Shown one piece after another: positions 50,661-58,795 of a DNA stretch of 64,000 nt; positions within the stretch are counted from its first letter, which is position 1, and each line of letters begins with the position of its first letter. A model generated the notes under the pieces. It ran no database searches and had not been told where the DNA came from. It was given only the letters and a program-made list of their open reading frames with translations. The stretch spans positions 62,001-126,000 of the forward strand of contig NZ_JAUGZK010000001.1 of assembly GCF_036327005.1 (NCBI RefSeq). The letters are read 5' to 3'. Origin of the DNA: Alkalimonas mucilaginosa (GTDB lineage Bacteria; Pseudomonadota; Gammaproteobacteria; Enterobacterales; Alteromonadaceae). The position numbers and the translations under genes were made by a program.

Positions 50661-51419
50661 ATGAGCGCATTATTTTCACTGCAGGGCAAAACCGCCTTGG
50701 TCACGGGCGCCAGCCGAGGTTTGGGGCAGGCCATCGCGTTAGCACTGGCAGCAGCGGGAGCACGGGTGTTGTGCGCCAGTTCATCAGCAACTGGCAGCTA
50801 TGAAACGGTGGCTGCGATTCAGCAGCAAGGTGGCGAAGGCTTGGCTTTGGCGGCCGATTTATCGGATGAAGCTGCAGTGCGTGCCTTAGCTGCCGCCGCG
50901 ACAGAACAGGGCGCAGTGGATATTCTGGTTAATTGTGGTGGCACGATTTTCCGGGCGCCGGCCGATGAGTTCCCGATGGATGCCTGGCGCAAGGTGATGG
51001 CAGTAAATCTTGACGCCGCTTTTTTACTTAGCCAGTTGCTGGGCCGTGACATGATTGCCCGCAAGCAGGGAAAAATCATCAACATTGCTTCGATGCTGTC
51101 CTACAGTGGTGGCATCACGGTACCCGCTTACACAGCCAGTAAGCATGCCATTGCCGGTGTCACCAAGGCCCTGGCCAATGAGTGGGCCAAACACAACATT
51201 CAGGTCAATGCGATAGCGCCAGGCTACTTTCGCACGGACAATACTGCGGCTTTGCAGGCGGATGAAGCACGCAATGCTGCTATTTTGGATCGGATCCCGG
51301 CTGGTCAATGGGGCGAGCCAGCCGATTTGGCAGGTGCAGCTGTCTTTCTGGCTTCGGCAGCTAGTCAGTATGTGAATGGCCATGTTCTGGCTGTTGATGG
51401 TGGCTGGCTGGCCCGCTAA
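50661..51419 (+). CDS. kduD: 2-dehydro-3-deoxy-D-gluconate 5-dehydrogenase
   Basis: A 252-aa short-chain dehydrogenase that reduces 5-keto intermediates (2,5-diketo-3-deoxygluconate) to 2-keto-3-deoxygluconate. NAD-binding TGASRGLGQAIA (15-26), NCGG (about 91), and the catalytic Ser-Tyr-Lys in NIASMLSYSGGITVPAYTASK; a C-terminal NGHVLAVDGGW. AAGGAG is 7 bases before the ATG. It is followed by kduI, its usual partner, 34 bases downstream. Confidence 0.93.
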   Translation: MSALFSLQGKTALVTGASRGLGQAIALALAAAGARVLCASSSATGSYETVAAIQQQGGEGLALAADLSDEAAVRALAAAATEQGAVDILVNCGGTIFRAPADEFPMDAWRKVMAVNLDAAFLLSQLLGRDMIARKQGKIINIASMLSYSGGITVPAYTASKHAIAGVTKALANEWAKHNIQVNAIAPGYFRTDNTAALQADEARNAAILDRIPAGQWGEPADLAGAAVFLASAASQYVNGHVLAVDGGWLAR

Positions 51420-51453
51420 CCATCGGCCACCTATTTATTTTGTGAGGAAAGTT

Positions 51454-52296
51454 ATGACTGTTGAATTTGAAAGTCGTTACCCAACCCATCCGGATGACGT
51501 GAAAAAGTACGATACCGAACAACTGCGCCAGCACTTTCTGGTAGATAACCTGATGCAGGCCGACAAACTGGTGCTGTGTTACACCCACTACGAGCGGGTT
51601 CTGGTCGGTAGTGCCGTGCCGGTAAAGGCCGGCATCGTACTGGAAGCGGTAGATGCGCTCAAAGCCGATTACTTTTTAGAGCGCCGCGAGCTTGGGGTTA
51701 TCAATGTGGGGGGTGCTGGCAAAGTGGTGGTGGATGGCACCGAGTACCCACTGCAAACCAAAGAAGGGCTCTATGTCGGTATGGGTGCTAAGGATGTCAG
51801 CTTTTACAGCGACGATGCCAGCACACCGGCCAAGTTTTATCTGAACTCAGCGCCGGCGCACTGCAGTTACCCCACCAAACATCTAACGATGGACAATTGC
51901 ACCGTGCTGCAAATGGGATCGCAGCAAACTTCGAATGAGCGCGCCATTCACCAATTGATGATCCGGGATGTGGTGCAAACCTGCCAGCTGCAAATGGGCC
52001 TGACCGTGCTTAAGCCGGGCAGTGTCTGGAATACCATGCCGGCGCATCAGCATGATCGGCGGATGGAGGCCTATTTTTACTTTGATTTGGCAGACGATCA
52101 GCGGGTTTGTCACTTTATGGGGCAACCGCAACAAACGCGCCATATCTGGGTGGCCAGCGAACAAGCCGTAGTATCACCGGCCTGGTCCATTCACAGTGGC
52201 TGTGGCACCAGCAATTACGCCTTTATCTGGGGCATGGCAGGTGAAAACCTGGATTACCACGATATGGATAAATTTCCGGCCAGTGCCATGCGTTAA
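51454..52296 (+). CDS. kduI: 5-dehydro-4-deoxy-D-glucuronate isomerase
   Basis: A 280-aa cupin-fold isomerase that converts 5-keto-4-deoxyuronate, the product of unsaturated uronyl hydrolysis, to 2,5-diketo-3-deoxygluconate. Zinc ligands are visible: His-x-His and Glu in MPAHQHDRRMEAYFYF and His in PAWSIHSGCGTSNY. The length equals E. coli KduI (278). ATG at 51454 with GAGGAA upstream is chosen; the open frame reaches back into kduD but without support. Confidence 0.95.
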   Translation: MTVEFESRYPTHPDDVKKYDTEQLRQHFLVDNLMQADKLVLCYTHYERVLVGSAVPVKAGIVLEAVDALKADYFLERRELGVINVGGAGKVVVDGTEYPLQTKEGLYVGMGAKDVSFYSDDASTPAKFYLNSAPAHCSYPTKHLTMDNCTVLQMGSQQTSNERAIHQLMIRDVVQTCQLQMGLTVLKPGSVWNTMPAHQHDRRMEAYFYFDLADDQRVCHFMGQPQQTRHIWVASEQAVVSPAWSIHSGCGTSNYAFIWGMAGENLDYHDMDKFPASAMR

Positions 52297-52369
52297 ACAT
52301 CCAGAAGGAAAGTCCCATAAATCAGGCGCACAGCAGATGCGCCATAACTGCAACAGGGTTGGACTGACT

Positions 52370-53398
52370 ATGAAGAATGACGTTGTCTCAGGCTGGCGAC
52401 ACCGGATGGCCGCAGCGGTTTTGCTGCTGGGGCTGCTGGGGTGTCAGCCGGATACTGAACACACTACCTTACGCCTGGCTCACACCTTGGATCAGGAGCA
52501 TGTAGTGCACAAAGCCATGGCGCTGATGGCGGAGCGACTGGCGGAGTACTCCGATGGCAGCATGAGCATCGAAATCTACAGCGGCGGTCAACTGGGCAGC
52601 GAGCGCGAGCTGGTTGAACTGCTGCAAATTGGCAGCCTGGCCATGACCAAAGTTTCGGCCAGTCCGCTGGAAGGCTTTGTGCCGGCGATGCGGGTGTTCA
52701 GTGTGCCCTATATTTTCAGCGATAACGATCACTATTGGCGGGTGCTGGAAAGCGACTTGGGCCAGCAGTTGTTGCAGGAAATCGAACAAGCCCGCTTGCA
52801 TGGTTTGGGCTACTACGATGCCGGTAGCCGCAGCTTTTACTCCACCCATACCCGCATCGATAGCCCGGCCGATTTGCGTGGCAAAAAATTCCGCGTGCTC
52901 AATAGCCAGACCGCAGTGCGGATGGTGGAAGCTTTAGGCGGCGCAGCCACGCCCATTGACTGGGGGGAGCTTTACACCGCCTTGCAACAAGGAGTGGTCG
53001 ATGGGGCCGAGAACAACCCGCCCAGTTTTTACTTGTCCCGCCACTATGAAATCAGCCGTTACTACAGCCTGGATGAACACACTGCGGTCCCGGATGTGTT
53101 GATCATGAGTTTGCATGTCTGGCAAAACCTGAGTCCACAGCAACAAGCCTGGGTGACCCGGGCGGCACAGGACTCCATTGTGTACCAGCGCGAGGCCTGG
53201 CAGCAGGCCTCGGATGAAGCACTGGCTGCGGTGAAAGCGGCGGGAGTTACGGTAATTTACCCGGATAAAGAACCCTTTCGTCAGGCGGTGCAGCCTTTTC
53301 ATCAAAGCCTGATGCAGACCGATATTGGTCCTTTACTGCAGCGCATTGCAGAGCTGGATACACCGCAGTCGAGCCCCAAGGAGAGCGAGCATGACTAA
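52370..53398 (+). CDS. TRAP transporter substrate-binding lipoprotein (DctP)
   Basis: A 342-aa periplasmic binding component of a TRAP transporter, of the DctP family. The signal peptide has a basic start and a lipobox-like LLGC, so it is probably lipid-anchored; many Gram-negative DctP proteins are soluble. Conserved: LRLAHTLDQEHVVHKAM, YSGGQLGSERELVELLQIGSLAM, RSFYSTHTRIDSPADLRGKKFRV with the substrate-pairing Arg, and YTALQQGVVDGAENNPPSFY. The context points to uronates or short unsaturated galacturonides as ligand. It overlaps dctQ by 8 bases. Confidence 0.92.
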   Translation: MKNDVVSGWRHRMAAAVLLLGLLGCQPDTEHTTLRLAHTLDQEHVVHKAMALMAERLAEYSDGSMSIEIYSGGQLGSERELVELLQIGSLAMTKVSASPLEGFVPAMRVFSVPYIFSDNDHYWRVLESDLGQQLLQEIEQARLHGLGYYDAGSRSFYSTHTRIDSPADLRGKKFRVLNSQTAVRMVEALGGAATPIDWGELYTALQQGVVDGAENNPPSFYLSRHYEISRYYSLDEHTAVPDVLIMSLHVWQNLSPQQQAWVTRAAQDSIVYQREAWQQASDEALAAVKAAGVTVIYPDKEPFRQAVQPFHQSLMQTDIGPLLQRIAELDTPQSSPKESEHD

Positions 53399-53891
53399 AT
53401 TGGTGCATTGGGTCGATACCCTGTTGAAGTGGTTTCTGGCCAGTTTGATGGCTGGTATTGTAGTGGTGGTGTGCTGGCAGGTGGTGTCCCGCTATGTGTT
53501 AGGAGCACCCAGCTCCATCACTGAGGAGCTATCACGCTGTTTGCTGATTTGGATTGGCATGATAGGTGCGGCCTTTGCCTATCGAACCGGCGTGCATCTG
53601 GGGCTGGATATTGTGACCCGGCGCTTAAAAGTAGAGCGTCAGCGGCATGTTCAGTTGGTTTTAACGGCGGCTGTGGTGCTGTTTGCCTTCAATGTGATGG
53701 TGATTGGTGGTGGCAACCTGGTGTGGTTGACCTATGAACTGAATCAGATGTCGGCAGCCTTGGGCATTCGTATGGCGTACATCTACATCGCCATTCCATT
53801 ATCCGGCATGTTGATTGTGTTTTATGGTCTGAGCCAGTTGTACTTTGGTATTCGGCAGCAGCCGATGCAGCCGGTAGAGGGGATGCATTGA
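53391..53891 (+). CDS. TRAP transporter small membrane subunit (DctQ)
   Basis: A 166-aa, four-helix membrane subunit of the TRAP transporter. Typical segments: VVVCWQVVSRYVLGAPSSITEELSRCLLIWIGMIGAAFAYRTGVHLGLD, in which VSRYVLG...EELSRCLLIW is the family signature. AAGGAG lies 6 bases before the ATG. It overlaps dctP by 8 bases and touches dctM at TGATG, so the three subunits are translationally coupled. Confidence 0.93.
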   Translation: MTKLVHWVDTLLKWFLASLMAGIVVVVCWQVVSRYVLGAPSSITEELSRCLLIWIGMIGAAFAYRTGVHLGLDIVTRRLKVERQRHVQLVLTAAVVLFAFNVMVIGGGNLVWLTYELNQMSAALGIRMAYIYIAIPLSGMLIVFYGLSQLYFGIRQQPMQPVEGMH

Positions 53892-55189
53892 TGGAATTGG
53901 CAATTATAGTCTTACTGGTGGTGTTTTTTGGCCTGTTGCTGCTGAATGTGCCGATTTCGTTTTGCATTGGTTTGGCTACTCTAGCCACCATGCTGCTCAG
54001 CATCGATTTTATGCCGGCTGTTACCACCATGGCACAGCGTATGGCCGGTGGCATCAACAGCTTTGCGCTGTTGGCCATTCCTTTTTTTATACTGTCTGGC
54101 TTGATTATGGGGCGGGGCGGCATCGCCCGTCGGCTGATTGAATGTGCCATGGCCTTGATTGGCATGTTGCCGGGTGGCCTGGCACTGGTGAATGTGGTGT
54201 CTTGCATGTTTTTTGGCGCCATTTCCGGCTCGGCGGTGGCGGCGACTTCGGCCATCGGGAGCTTTATGCTGCCCGAAATGAAAAAGCAGGGTTATGATGT
54301 CAATTACAGCGCGGCGGTCACCGCCTCGGCTGCCACCACCGGGATGCTGATCCCACCGAGCAACATTCTGATTGTTTACGCCATCGCCAGTGGCGGCGTT
54401 TCCATTGCGGCCTTGTTTGTCGCTGGCTACCTGCCGGGTATTTTATTAGGTATGGCACTGATGCTGGTTTGTGCCGGTTACGCCAAACTAAAAGGGTATC
54501 CGGTTGGCGCCCGGCTGCCGCTCAAACTGGTGGTGTCAAAAGTAGCGGCAGCGCTGCCCAGCTTGTTTATGATATTTCTGGTGATTGGCGGCATTATCAG
54601 CGGTGTTTTTACCGCCACTGAAGCAGGCGCCATCGCTGTGGTGTATTCGCTGATTCTGGCTGTGGGCATTTACCGGGAAGTCAAACCAAATGAACTGCCG
54701 GCGGTGCTGATGAAAGCGGCGGAGACCACGGCCATCGTGATGGCGCTGATCGCCACCTCTTCAGCGATGTCCTGGATCTTGTCCTACGAGCAAATCCCGC
54801 AGGTGATCAGTGCTGCCATGCTGACCTTAAGCGAGAATCCACTGCTTATCTTGCTGATGATCAACCTGATCCTGCTGTTGGTGGGCGCCTTTATGGACAT
54901 GACTCCAGCGGTGTTGATTTTCACGCCGATTTTCCTGCCGGTGGCGGTGGAGCTGGGCATGAGTCCATTGCATTTTGGCATCATGATGGTGCTTAATTTG
55001 TCGATTGGCCTGGTGTCCCCGCCGGTTGGCAGCGTGCTTTTTGTGAGTTGTGCCATTGCCAAAACGCGGATTGAAGCCATTATACGGCCCTTGTTACCGC
55101 TCTATCTGGCGATGTTTGCGGTGCTGATGCTGGTGACTTATGTACCGGCGATCAGTGAGTTTCTGCCGAAACTCTTTGGCTTGTACTAA
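53891..55189 (+). CDS. TRAP transporter large membrane subunit (DctM)
   Basis: A 432-aa, about 12-helix subunit that forms the sodium-driven transport path. Signature motifs include PFFILSGLIMGRGGIARRLI, FFGAISGSAVAATSAIGSFMLPEM, ASAATTGMLIPPSNILIVYAIASGG and the C-terminal SIGLVSPPVGSVLFVSCAIAK. ATG at 53891 is used; a TTG one codon earlier is less likely. The gene lies directly before two regulator genes. Confidence 0.95.
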   Translation: MELAIIVLLVVFFGLLLLNVPISFCIGLATLATMLLSIDFMPAVTTMAQRMAGGINSFALLAIPFFILSGLIMGRGGIARRLIECAMALIGMLPGGLALVNVVSCMFFGAISGSAVAATSAIGSFMLPEMKKQGYDVNYSAAVTASAATTGMLIPPSNILIVYAIASGGVSIAALFVAGYLPGILLGMALMLVCAGYAKLKGYPVGARLPLKLVVSKVAAALPSLFMIFLVIGGIISGVFTATEAGAIAVVYSLILAVGIYREVKPNELPAVLMKAAETTAIVMALIATSSAMSWILSYEQIPQVISAAMLTLSENPLLILLMINLILLLVGAFMDMTPAVLIFTPIFLPVAVELGMSPLHFGIMMVLNLSIGLVSPPVGSVLFVSCAIAKTRIEAIIRPLLPLYLAMFAVLMLVTYVPAISEFLPKLFGLY

Positions 55190-55217
55190 GCAGCAACTGC
55201 TGCTTTAGGAGGCAATG

Positions 55218-55994
55218 ATGGTAAGTTACGTGATCCCGAATCTGGCCAATGCCTGCCGGATGATTGATGAAATCAGCCGTGCCGAGCAGGGACTCAGTTT
55301 GTCCGAGCTGGAGCAGCAACTGGCGGTGCCACGCACCACCGCCTTTCGTATTTTGCAAACGCTTTGCCAACAGCAGCTGATTGAAAAGCATGGTAAAAAA
55401 TACCTGGCTGGTAGTCAGTTGCTGCGTCTTGGCTTAAGTTTACTCAGCTCAATGCCGGTAAAACAAAAGGCCTTGCCGATGTTGCAGCAATTGTCACTGA
55501 GTACCGGTTTTAGTTGTCATCTGGCTTTGCCCCATGCCGATGGCTCCCTGCTGGTTGAAGTCTGTGATAGCCCGAATCCACTGCGGCTGGCTGCCAGACC
55601 CGGCACCGTAGTGCCGCTGAACTGCTCGGCATCCGGTAAAGTGTTTCTGGCGTTTCGCTGCTTCGACCGTTTGCACGATCCAGCGCTGCAAGCCAGCTTT
55701 GCCAGACGCACCGAACACAGCTTACTGGCGGGTGAAGCGTTAAAATCGGAGTTGCAGCGGGTGTTGGCTCGGGGGTATGCTACCGATGAGCAGGAGTATC
55801 ACCCGGATGTGCGTTGCCTGGCGGCACCGGTTCGCGATGAGCTGGGACAAGTCGCTGCTGCCGTCGGGGTCAGTGCGCCTGCGATACTGTTTAAAAAACA
55901 ACAAATCCAACAGATTGCTGCACAAGTCAAACAAGCTGCCATCGAGATCTCCCTGGCAACCTATCGTCCACAACTGATGGCCATGGGGAAGTAG
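55218..55994 (+). CDS. IclR-family regulator (KdgR-like)
   Basis: A 258-aa regulator. The N-terminal winged helix (LSLSELEQQLAVPRTTAFRILQTLCQQQLI, about 25-55) and C-terminal IclR effector domain (NCSASGKVFLAF; ARGYATDEQEYHPDVRCLAAPVRD) are clear. Its position beside kduI, kduD and the TRAP genes resembles that of KdgR, which senses 2-keto-3-deoxygluconate in pectinolytic bacteria, but orthology is not shown. AGGAGG sits 5 bases before the ATG at 55218. It lies just before a LacI-type gene, giving two regulators in one locus. Confidence 0.88.
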   Translation: MVSYVIPNLANACRMIDEISRAEQGLSLSELEQQLAVPRTTAFRILQTLCQQQLIEKHGKKYLAGSQLLRLGLSLLSSMPVKQKALPMLQQLSLSTGFSCHLALPHADGSLLVEVCDSPNPLRLAARPGTVVPLNCSASGKVFLAFRCFDRLHDPALQASFARRTEHSLLAGEALKSELQRVLARGYATDEQEYHPDVRCLAAPVRDELGQVAAAVGVSAPAILFKKQQIQQIAAQVKQAAIEISLATYRPQLMAMGK

Positions 55995-56025
55995 TGTTGG
56001 CTCAATTGCACAGGTGCAGATAAAG

Positions 56026-57060
56026 ATGATCAAAATGAAGCAAGCCACCATCAACGACGTTGCCCGCATAGCCGGCGTGTCAAAACGAACTGTTTCCAGG
56101 GTAATCAATGGCTCTCTCAGCGTTGGAGAGCATACCCGTACCAAGGTCCAGAACGTGATCAACGAGCTGAAGTACTCGCCCAATACCCAGGCCCGAGGAC
56201 TGGCATCCAGCCGCTCTTATCTGCTGGGGCTGATTTACGACAACCCGGATGCGCTTTACCTCGACTCGGTGCAGCGTGGTGTGCTGGAGGTGTGCTCCAA
56301 CCTGGGCTATGAACTGGTGGTGCATCCGTGCCGCTACCAAAGCCCGACCCTGGTGCAGGACTGCCTGCGCTTTATCAGTCGTTCCAAGTTGGATGGCATC
56401 ATTGTATTACCGCCGGTATCGGAACTCGAAGAGCTGGCTCAGGCACTGAAAGACTCCGGCCGGGCCTATGTTCGGCTCAGCTCGGTGGCACTGGATGAAC
56501 CCTGTCACATCGTGGTATCGGACGACCGCGCGGCCTCGGCTGAAATGGCGCGCTATTTTGCCCAACTGGGCCATGAAAAGATTGCTTTTATTACGGGCCC
56601 TCAGGCCTATAAGTCGACCATCGAGCGGATGGAAGGTTTTCAGCTGGGGTTATCAGCCTATGGCATTCAGCTGCGTGCGGATTGGATTGTCGAAGGCGAT
56701 AACAGCTACGAAAAAGGCATTGAGTGTGCCCGGCAACTCTTGCTTGCCAGTGAACGCCCCACAGCGATTTATGCCAACAATGATCAGATGGCCGCAGGGG
56801 TACTGAAAGTAGCACACGAACTTGGCATTGCAGTGCCGGCACAATTATCGGTGGCTGGTTTCGACGACAACATGCTGGCCTCCCGGGTGATTCCTTCCTT
56901 AACCACCATTCGCCGGCCGGTTCGACAGATGGCATTGCTGGCAGCGACCAAAATGATTATGTCGATTGAAAACAACGATAAAGGCGCTGAGCAGGTGGCG
57001 GCTAAGGTAGCACCGACTCTGGTGGTACGGGAGTCTACAGCCAAAGTCCGGCAATCCTGA
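56026..57060 (+). CDS. LacI-family regulator of the pectin locus
   Basis: A 344-aa LacI-type regulator. Helix-turn-helix TINDVARIAGVSKRTVSRVIN and hinge NTQARGLASSRSYLLGLI, then a periplasmic-binding-like sensor domain with SVAGFDDNMLASRVIPSLTTIRRP. It is the likely binder of the near-palindromes TTGCCACCGGTGGCAA found before the TonB receptor, polygalacturonase and uxaA genes; these have the odd-free 16-base, CG-centred form common for LacI-family sites. The start is uncertain: GTG at 56014, ATG at 56026 and ATG at 56035 are all in frame. Confidence 0.9.
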   Translation: MIKMKQATINDVARIAGVSKRTVSRVINGSLSVGEHTRTKVQNVINELKYSPNTQARGLASSRSYLLGLIYDNPDALYLDSVQRGVLEVCSNLGYELVVHPCRYQSPTLVQDCLRFISRSKLDGIIVLPPVSELEELAQALKDSGRAYVRLSSVALDEPCHIVVSDDRAASAEMARYFAQLGHEKIAFITGPQAYKSTIERMEGFQLGLSAYGIQLRADWIVEGDNSYEKGIECARQLLLASERPTAIYANNDQMAAGVLKVAHELGIAVPAQLSVAGFDDNMLASRVIPSLTTIRRPVRQMALLAATKMIMSIENNDKGAEQVAAKVAPTLVVRESTAKVRQS

Positions 57061-57100
57061 ACCCTCTGCGCTTGAAAAAATCAGTACTTTAAACATACTG

Positions 57101-57129
57101 CTGCTCTGCTTTTGTTTGGTGCAGAGCAG
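57101..57129 (+). other. Long hairpin after the LacI gene
   Basis: CTGCTCTGC (57101-57109), 11-base loop, GCAGAGCAG (57121-57129), a perfect 9-bp stem 40 bases after the LacI stop. No U-run follows directly (the T-run is 20 bases further on), so it is a poor intrinsic terminator but may stabilise the transcript end. Confidence 0.45.
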
Positions 57130-57133
57130 TAGA

Positions 57134-57149
57134 CTGCCACCGATAGACA
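57134..57149. promoter_or_regulatory. Upstream LacI-type operator of the polygalacturonase gene
   Basis: CTGCCACCGATAGACA, centre at 57141/57142, 33 bases from the proximal operator centre. The right half TAGACA also occurs in the proximal operator of the TonB receptor promoter. Confidence 0.65.
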
Positions 57150-57166
57150 TTTTTTTTGATTTTTAC

Positions 57167-57194
57167 TTGCCACCGGTGGCAAATTGATTATGAT
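57167..57194 (+). promoter_or_regulatory. Promoter of the polygalacturonase gene with overlapping LacI operator
   Basis: The perfect 16-base palindrome TTGCCACCGGTGGCAA (57167-57182) contains the -35 hexamer TTGCCA (57167-57172). A 16-base spacer leads to TATGAT (57189-57194). The same arrangement is used by the TonB receptor promoter. Confidence 0.75.
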
Positions 57195-57281
57195 AGAAGC
57201 ATACGAGGTGTCCGTTTTGGTTGCATCCAGTGCATTGCAGCGGCCACTACCACAACACAGCTAACAGGATAGGACAGTACC

Positions 57282-58730
57282 ATGACCGATTTGATGAAAC
57301 GCCAAAGCCTGAAAACTCTGGGAGCATTGACCGGCGGCCTGAGCCTGATGTCTCTGACTGGTTGCAACCCAGCCCCGACCGTGATGCAGGATGCCAGCGA
57401 TGCCGCTGATGAAGCTTTGTGGCAGCAAGCCGATGCCATCATCGCCAGCATCGCCCCGACTTCGTTCCCGGCGCAGGACTTTCCGATCACGGACTTTGGT
57501 GCTGTTGGCGATGGCCACACCGATAATACCCAGGCCATTGCTGCTGCCATCGCTGCCTGTGCCACCGCTGGTGGTGGCCGGGTACTGGTACCGGCCGGCC
57601 GCTTTATGACCGGGGCCATTCATCTGAAATCCAATGTCAACCTGCATCTGCAAACCGATGCCGTGCTGTCGTTTTATACCGATGCCGCGCACTATTTACC
57701 GAAAGTATTTACCCGTTGGGAAGGCGTTGAGCTGATTGGCTATTCGCCGCTGATCTATGCCTTTGAGCAGGAAAACATTGCTGTAACCGGTGACGGCATA
57801 TTAGAAGGCAATGGCAGTGCGACCAACTGGTGGCCGTGGAAAGGGGTCTGGGAGCGGCGCAATTGGGACTACGATGCTTCGGTCGATCAGGTGCAGACCC
57901 GTACCCCTATTTTCCAGATGGCAGAGCAGGGGGTTCCTGTTGCCGAGCGGCAGATGGACAACGACTTTTTACGGCCGCCTTTTATTCAGCCTTATCGTTG
58001 CAAGCGGGTGCTGATTGAAGGTATCACCATTCGTAACTCACCCTTCTGGCTGATTAATCCGGTGCTGTCACAAGATGTGGTGGTGCGCTCGGTCAATTGC
58101 GTCAGCCATGGGCCGAACTCCGATGGTTGCAACCCGGAATCCTGCAACCGGGTGCTGATTGAAGATTGCTTGTTTGATACCGGCGATGATTGCATTGCGC
58201 TGAAATCAGGCCGCAACAATGACGGGCGCCGACTGGCCACCCCGATACAGAATGTCGTGATCCAGGACTGCGTCATGCGCTCTGGTCATGGTGGCGTAGT
58301 GATGGGCAGCGAGATCTCCGGTGGGGCCCGCAATATTTTTGCCCGTCGTTGCCGTATGAGCAGCCCGGATTTAAAGCGCGGTATCCGTATTAAAACCAAC
58401 TCGGTACGCGGTGGCCTGATAGAAAACATCTACATCCGCGATATTGATATTGGCGAAGTGCAGGATGCCATCGTGATCAACTTCTTCTACGAAGAGGGCG
58501 ATGCCGGTGACTTTATGCCTGAAGTACGCAACCTGCATATCAGCAATTTACAGGTCGCAAAAGCCCAGCGAGCTTTTGAACTGCGTGGCTTTGAGCGAGC
58601 GCCTATCAGTGGCGTCACCTTGAACCATGTCCACTTTAAGCAGGTGGAATCGCTGGGGCTGCTGGATAATGTCGCCGGCATTGCGCATTACGACGTCACG
58701 GTGAATGGAGCGCCATTTGCTCTGCCCTGA
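57282..58730 (+). CDS. GH28 polygalacturonase lipoprotein
   Basis: A 482-aa glycoside hydrolase family 28 protein that cleaves alpha-1,4-galacturonan. The N-terminus has a lipobox SLTGC (Cys about 28) with Asn at +2, which predicts an outer-membrane lipoprotein. The beta-helix holds all catalytic parts: Asp in NSDGCNPES, Asp-Asp in DTGDDCIALKSG, His in SGHGGVVMGSE and RGIRIKT for substrate binding. It resembles exo-acting bacterial members. It is preceded by a promoter with two LacI-type operators and followed by uxaA. Confidence 0.92.
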   Translation: MTDLMKRQSLKTLGALTGGLSLMSLTGCNPAPTVMQDASDAADEALWQQADAIIASIAPTSFPAQDFPITDFGAVGDGHTDNTQAIAAAIAACATAGGGRVLVPAGRFMTGAIHLKSNVNLHLQTDAVLSFYTDAAHYLPKVFTRWEGVELIGYSPLIYAFEQENIAVTGDGILEGNGSATNWWPWKGVWERRNWDYDASVDQVQTRTPIFQMAEQGVPVAERQMDNDFLRPPFIQPYRCKRVLIEGITIRNSPFWLINPVLSQDVVVRSVNCVSHGPNSDGCNPESCNRVLIEDCLFDTGDDCIALKSGRNNDGRRLATPIQNVVIQDCVMRSGHGGVVMGSEISGGARNIFARRCRMSSPDLKRGIRIKTNSVRGGLIENIYIRDIDIGEVQDAIVINFFYEEGDAGDFMPEVRNLHISNLQVAKAQRAFELRGFERAPISGVTLNHVHFKQVESLGLLDNVAGIAHYDVTVNGAPFALP

Positions 58731-58745
58731 GCTTTGGCGGCAAAA

Positions 58746-58761
58746 ATGCCACCGCTGGCAA
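58746..58761. promoter_or_regulatory. LacI-type operator before uxaA
   Basis: ATGCCACCGCTGGCAA, 34 bases before the uxaA ATG; 13 of 16 bases agree with TTGCCACCGGTGGCAA. It is a single site, so it may control an internal promoter of the uxa genes. Confidence 0.6.
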
Positions 58762-58795
58762 ATAACTTTGTTTGGATAACGCAACAGGTAACATC

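Noticed and set aside
57101..57129. Hairpin after the LacI gene as an intrinsic terminator
   Set aside because: No U-run follows within 15 bases; it is recorded only as a hairpin.
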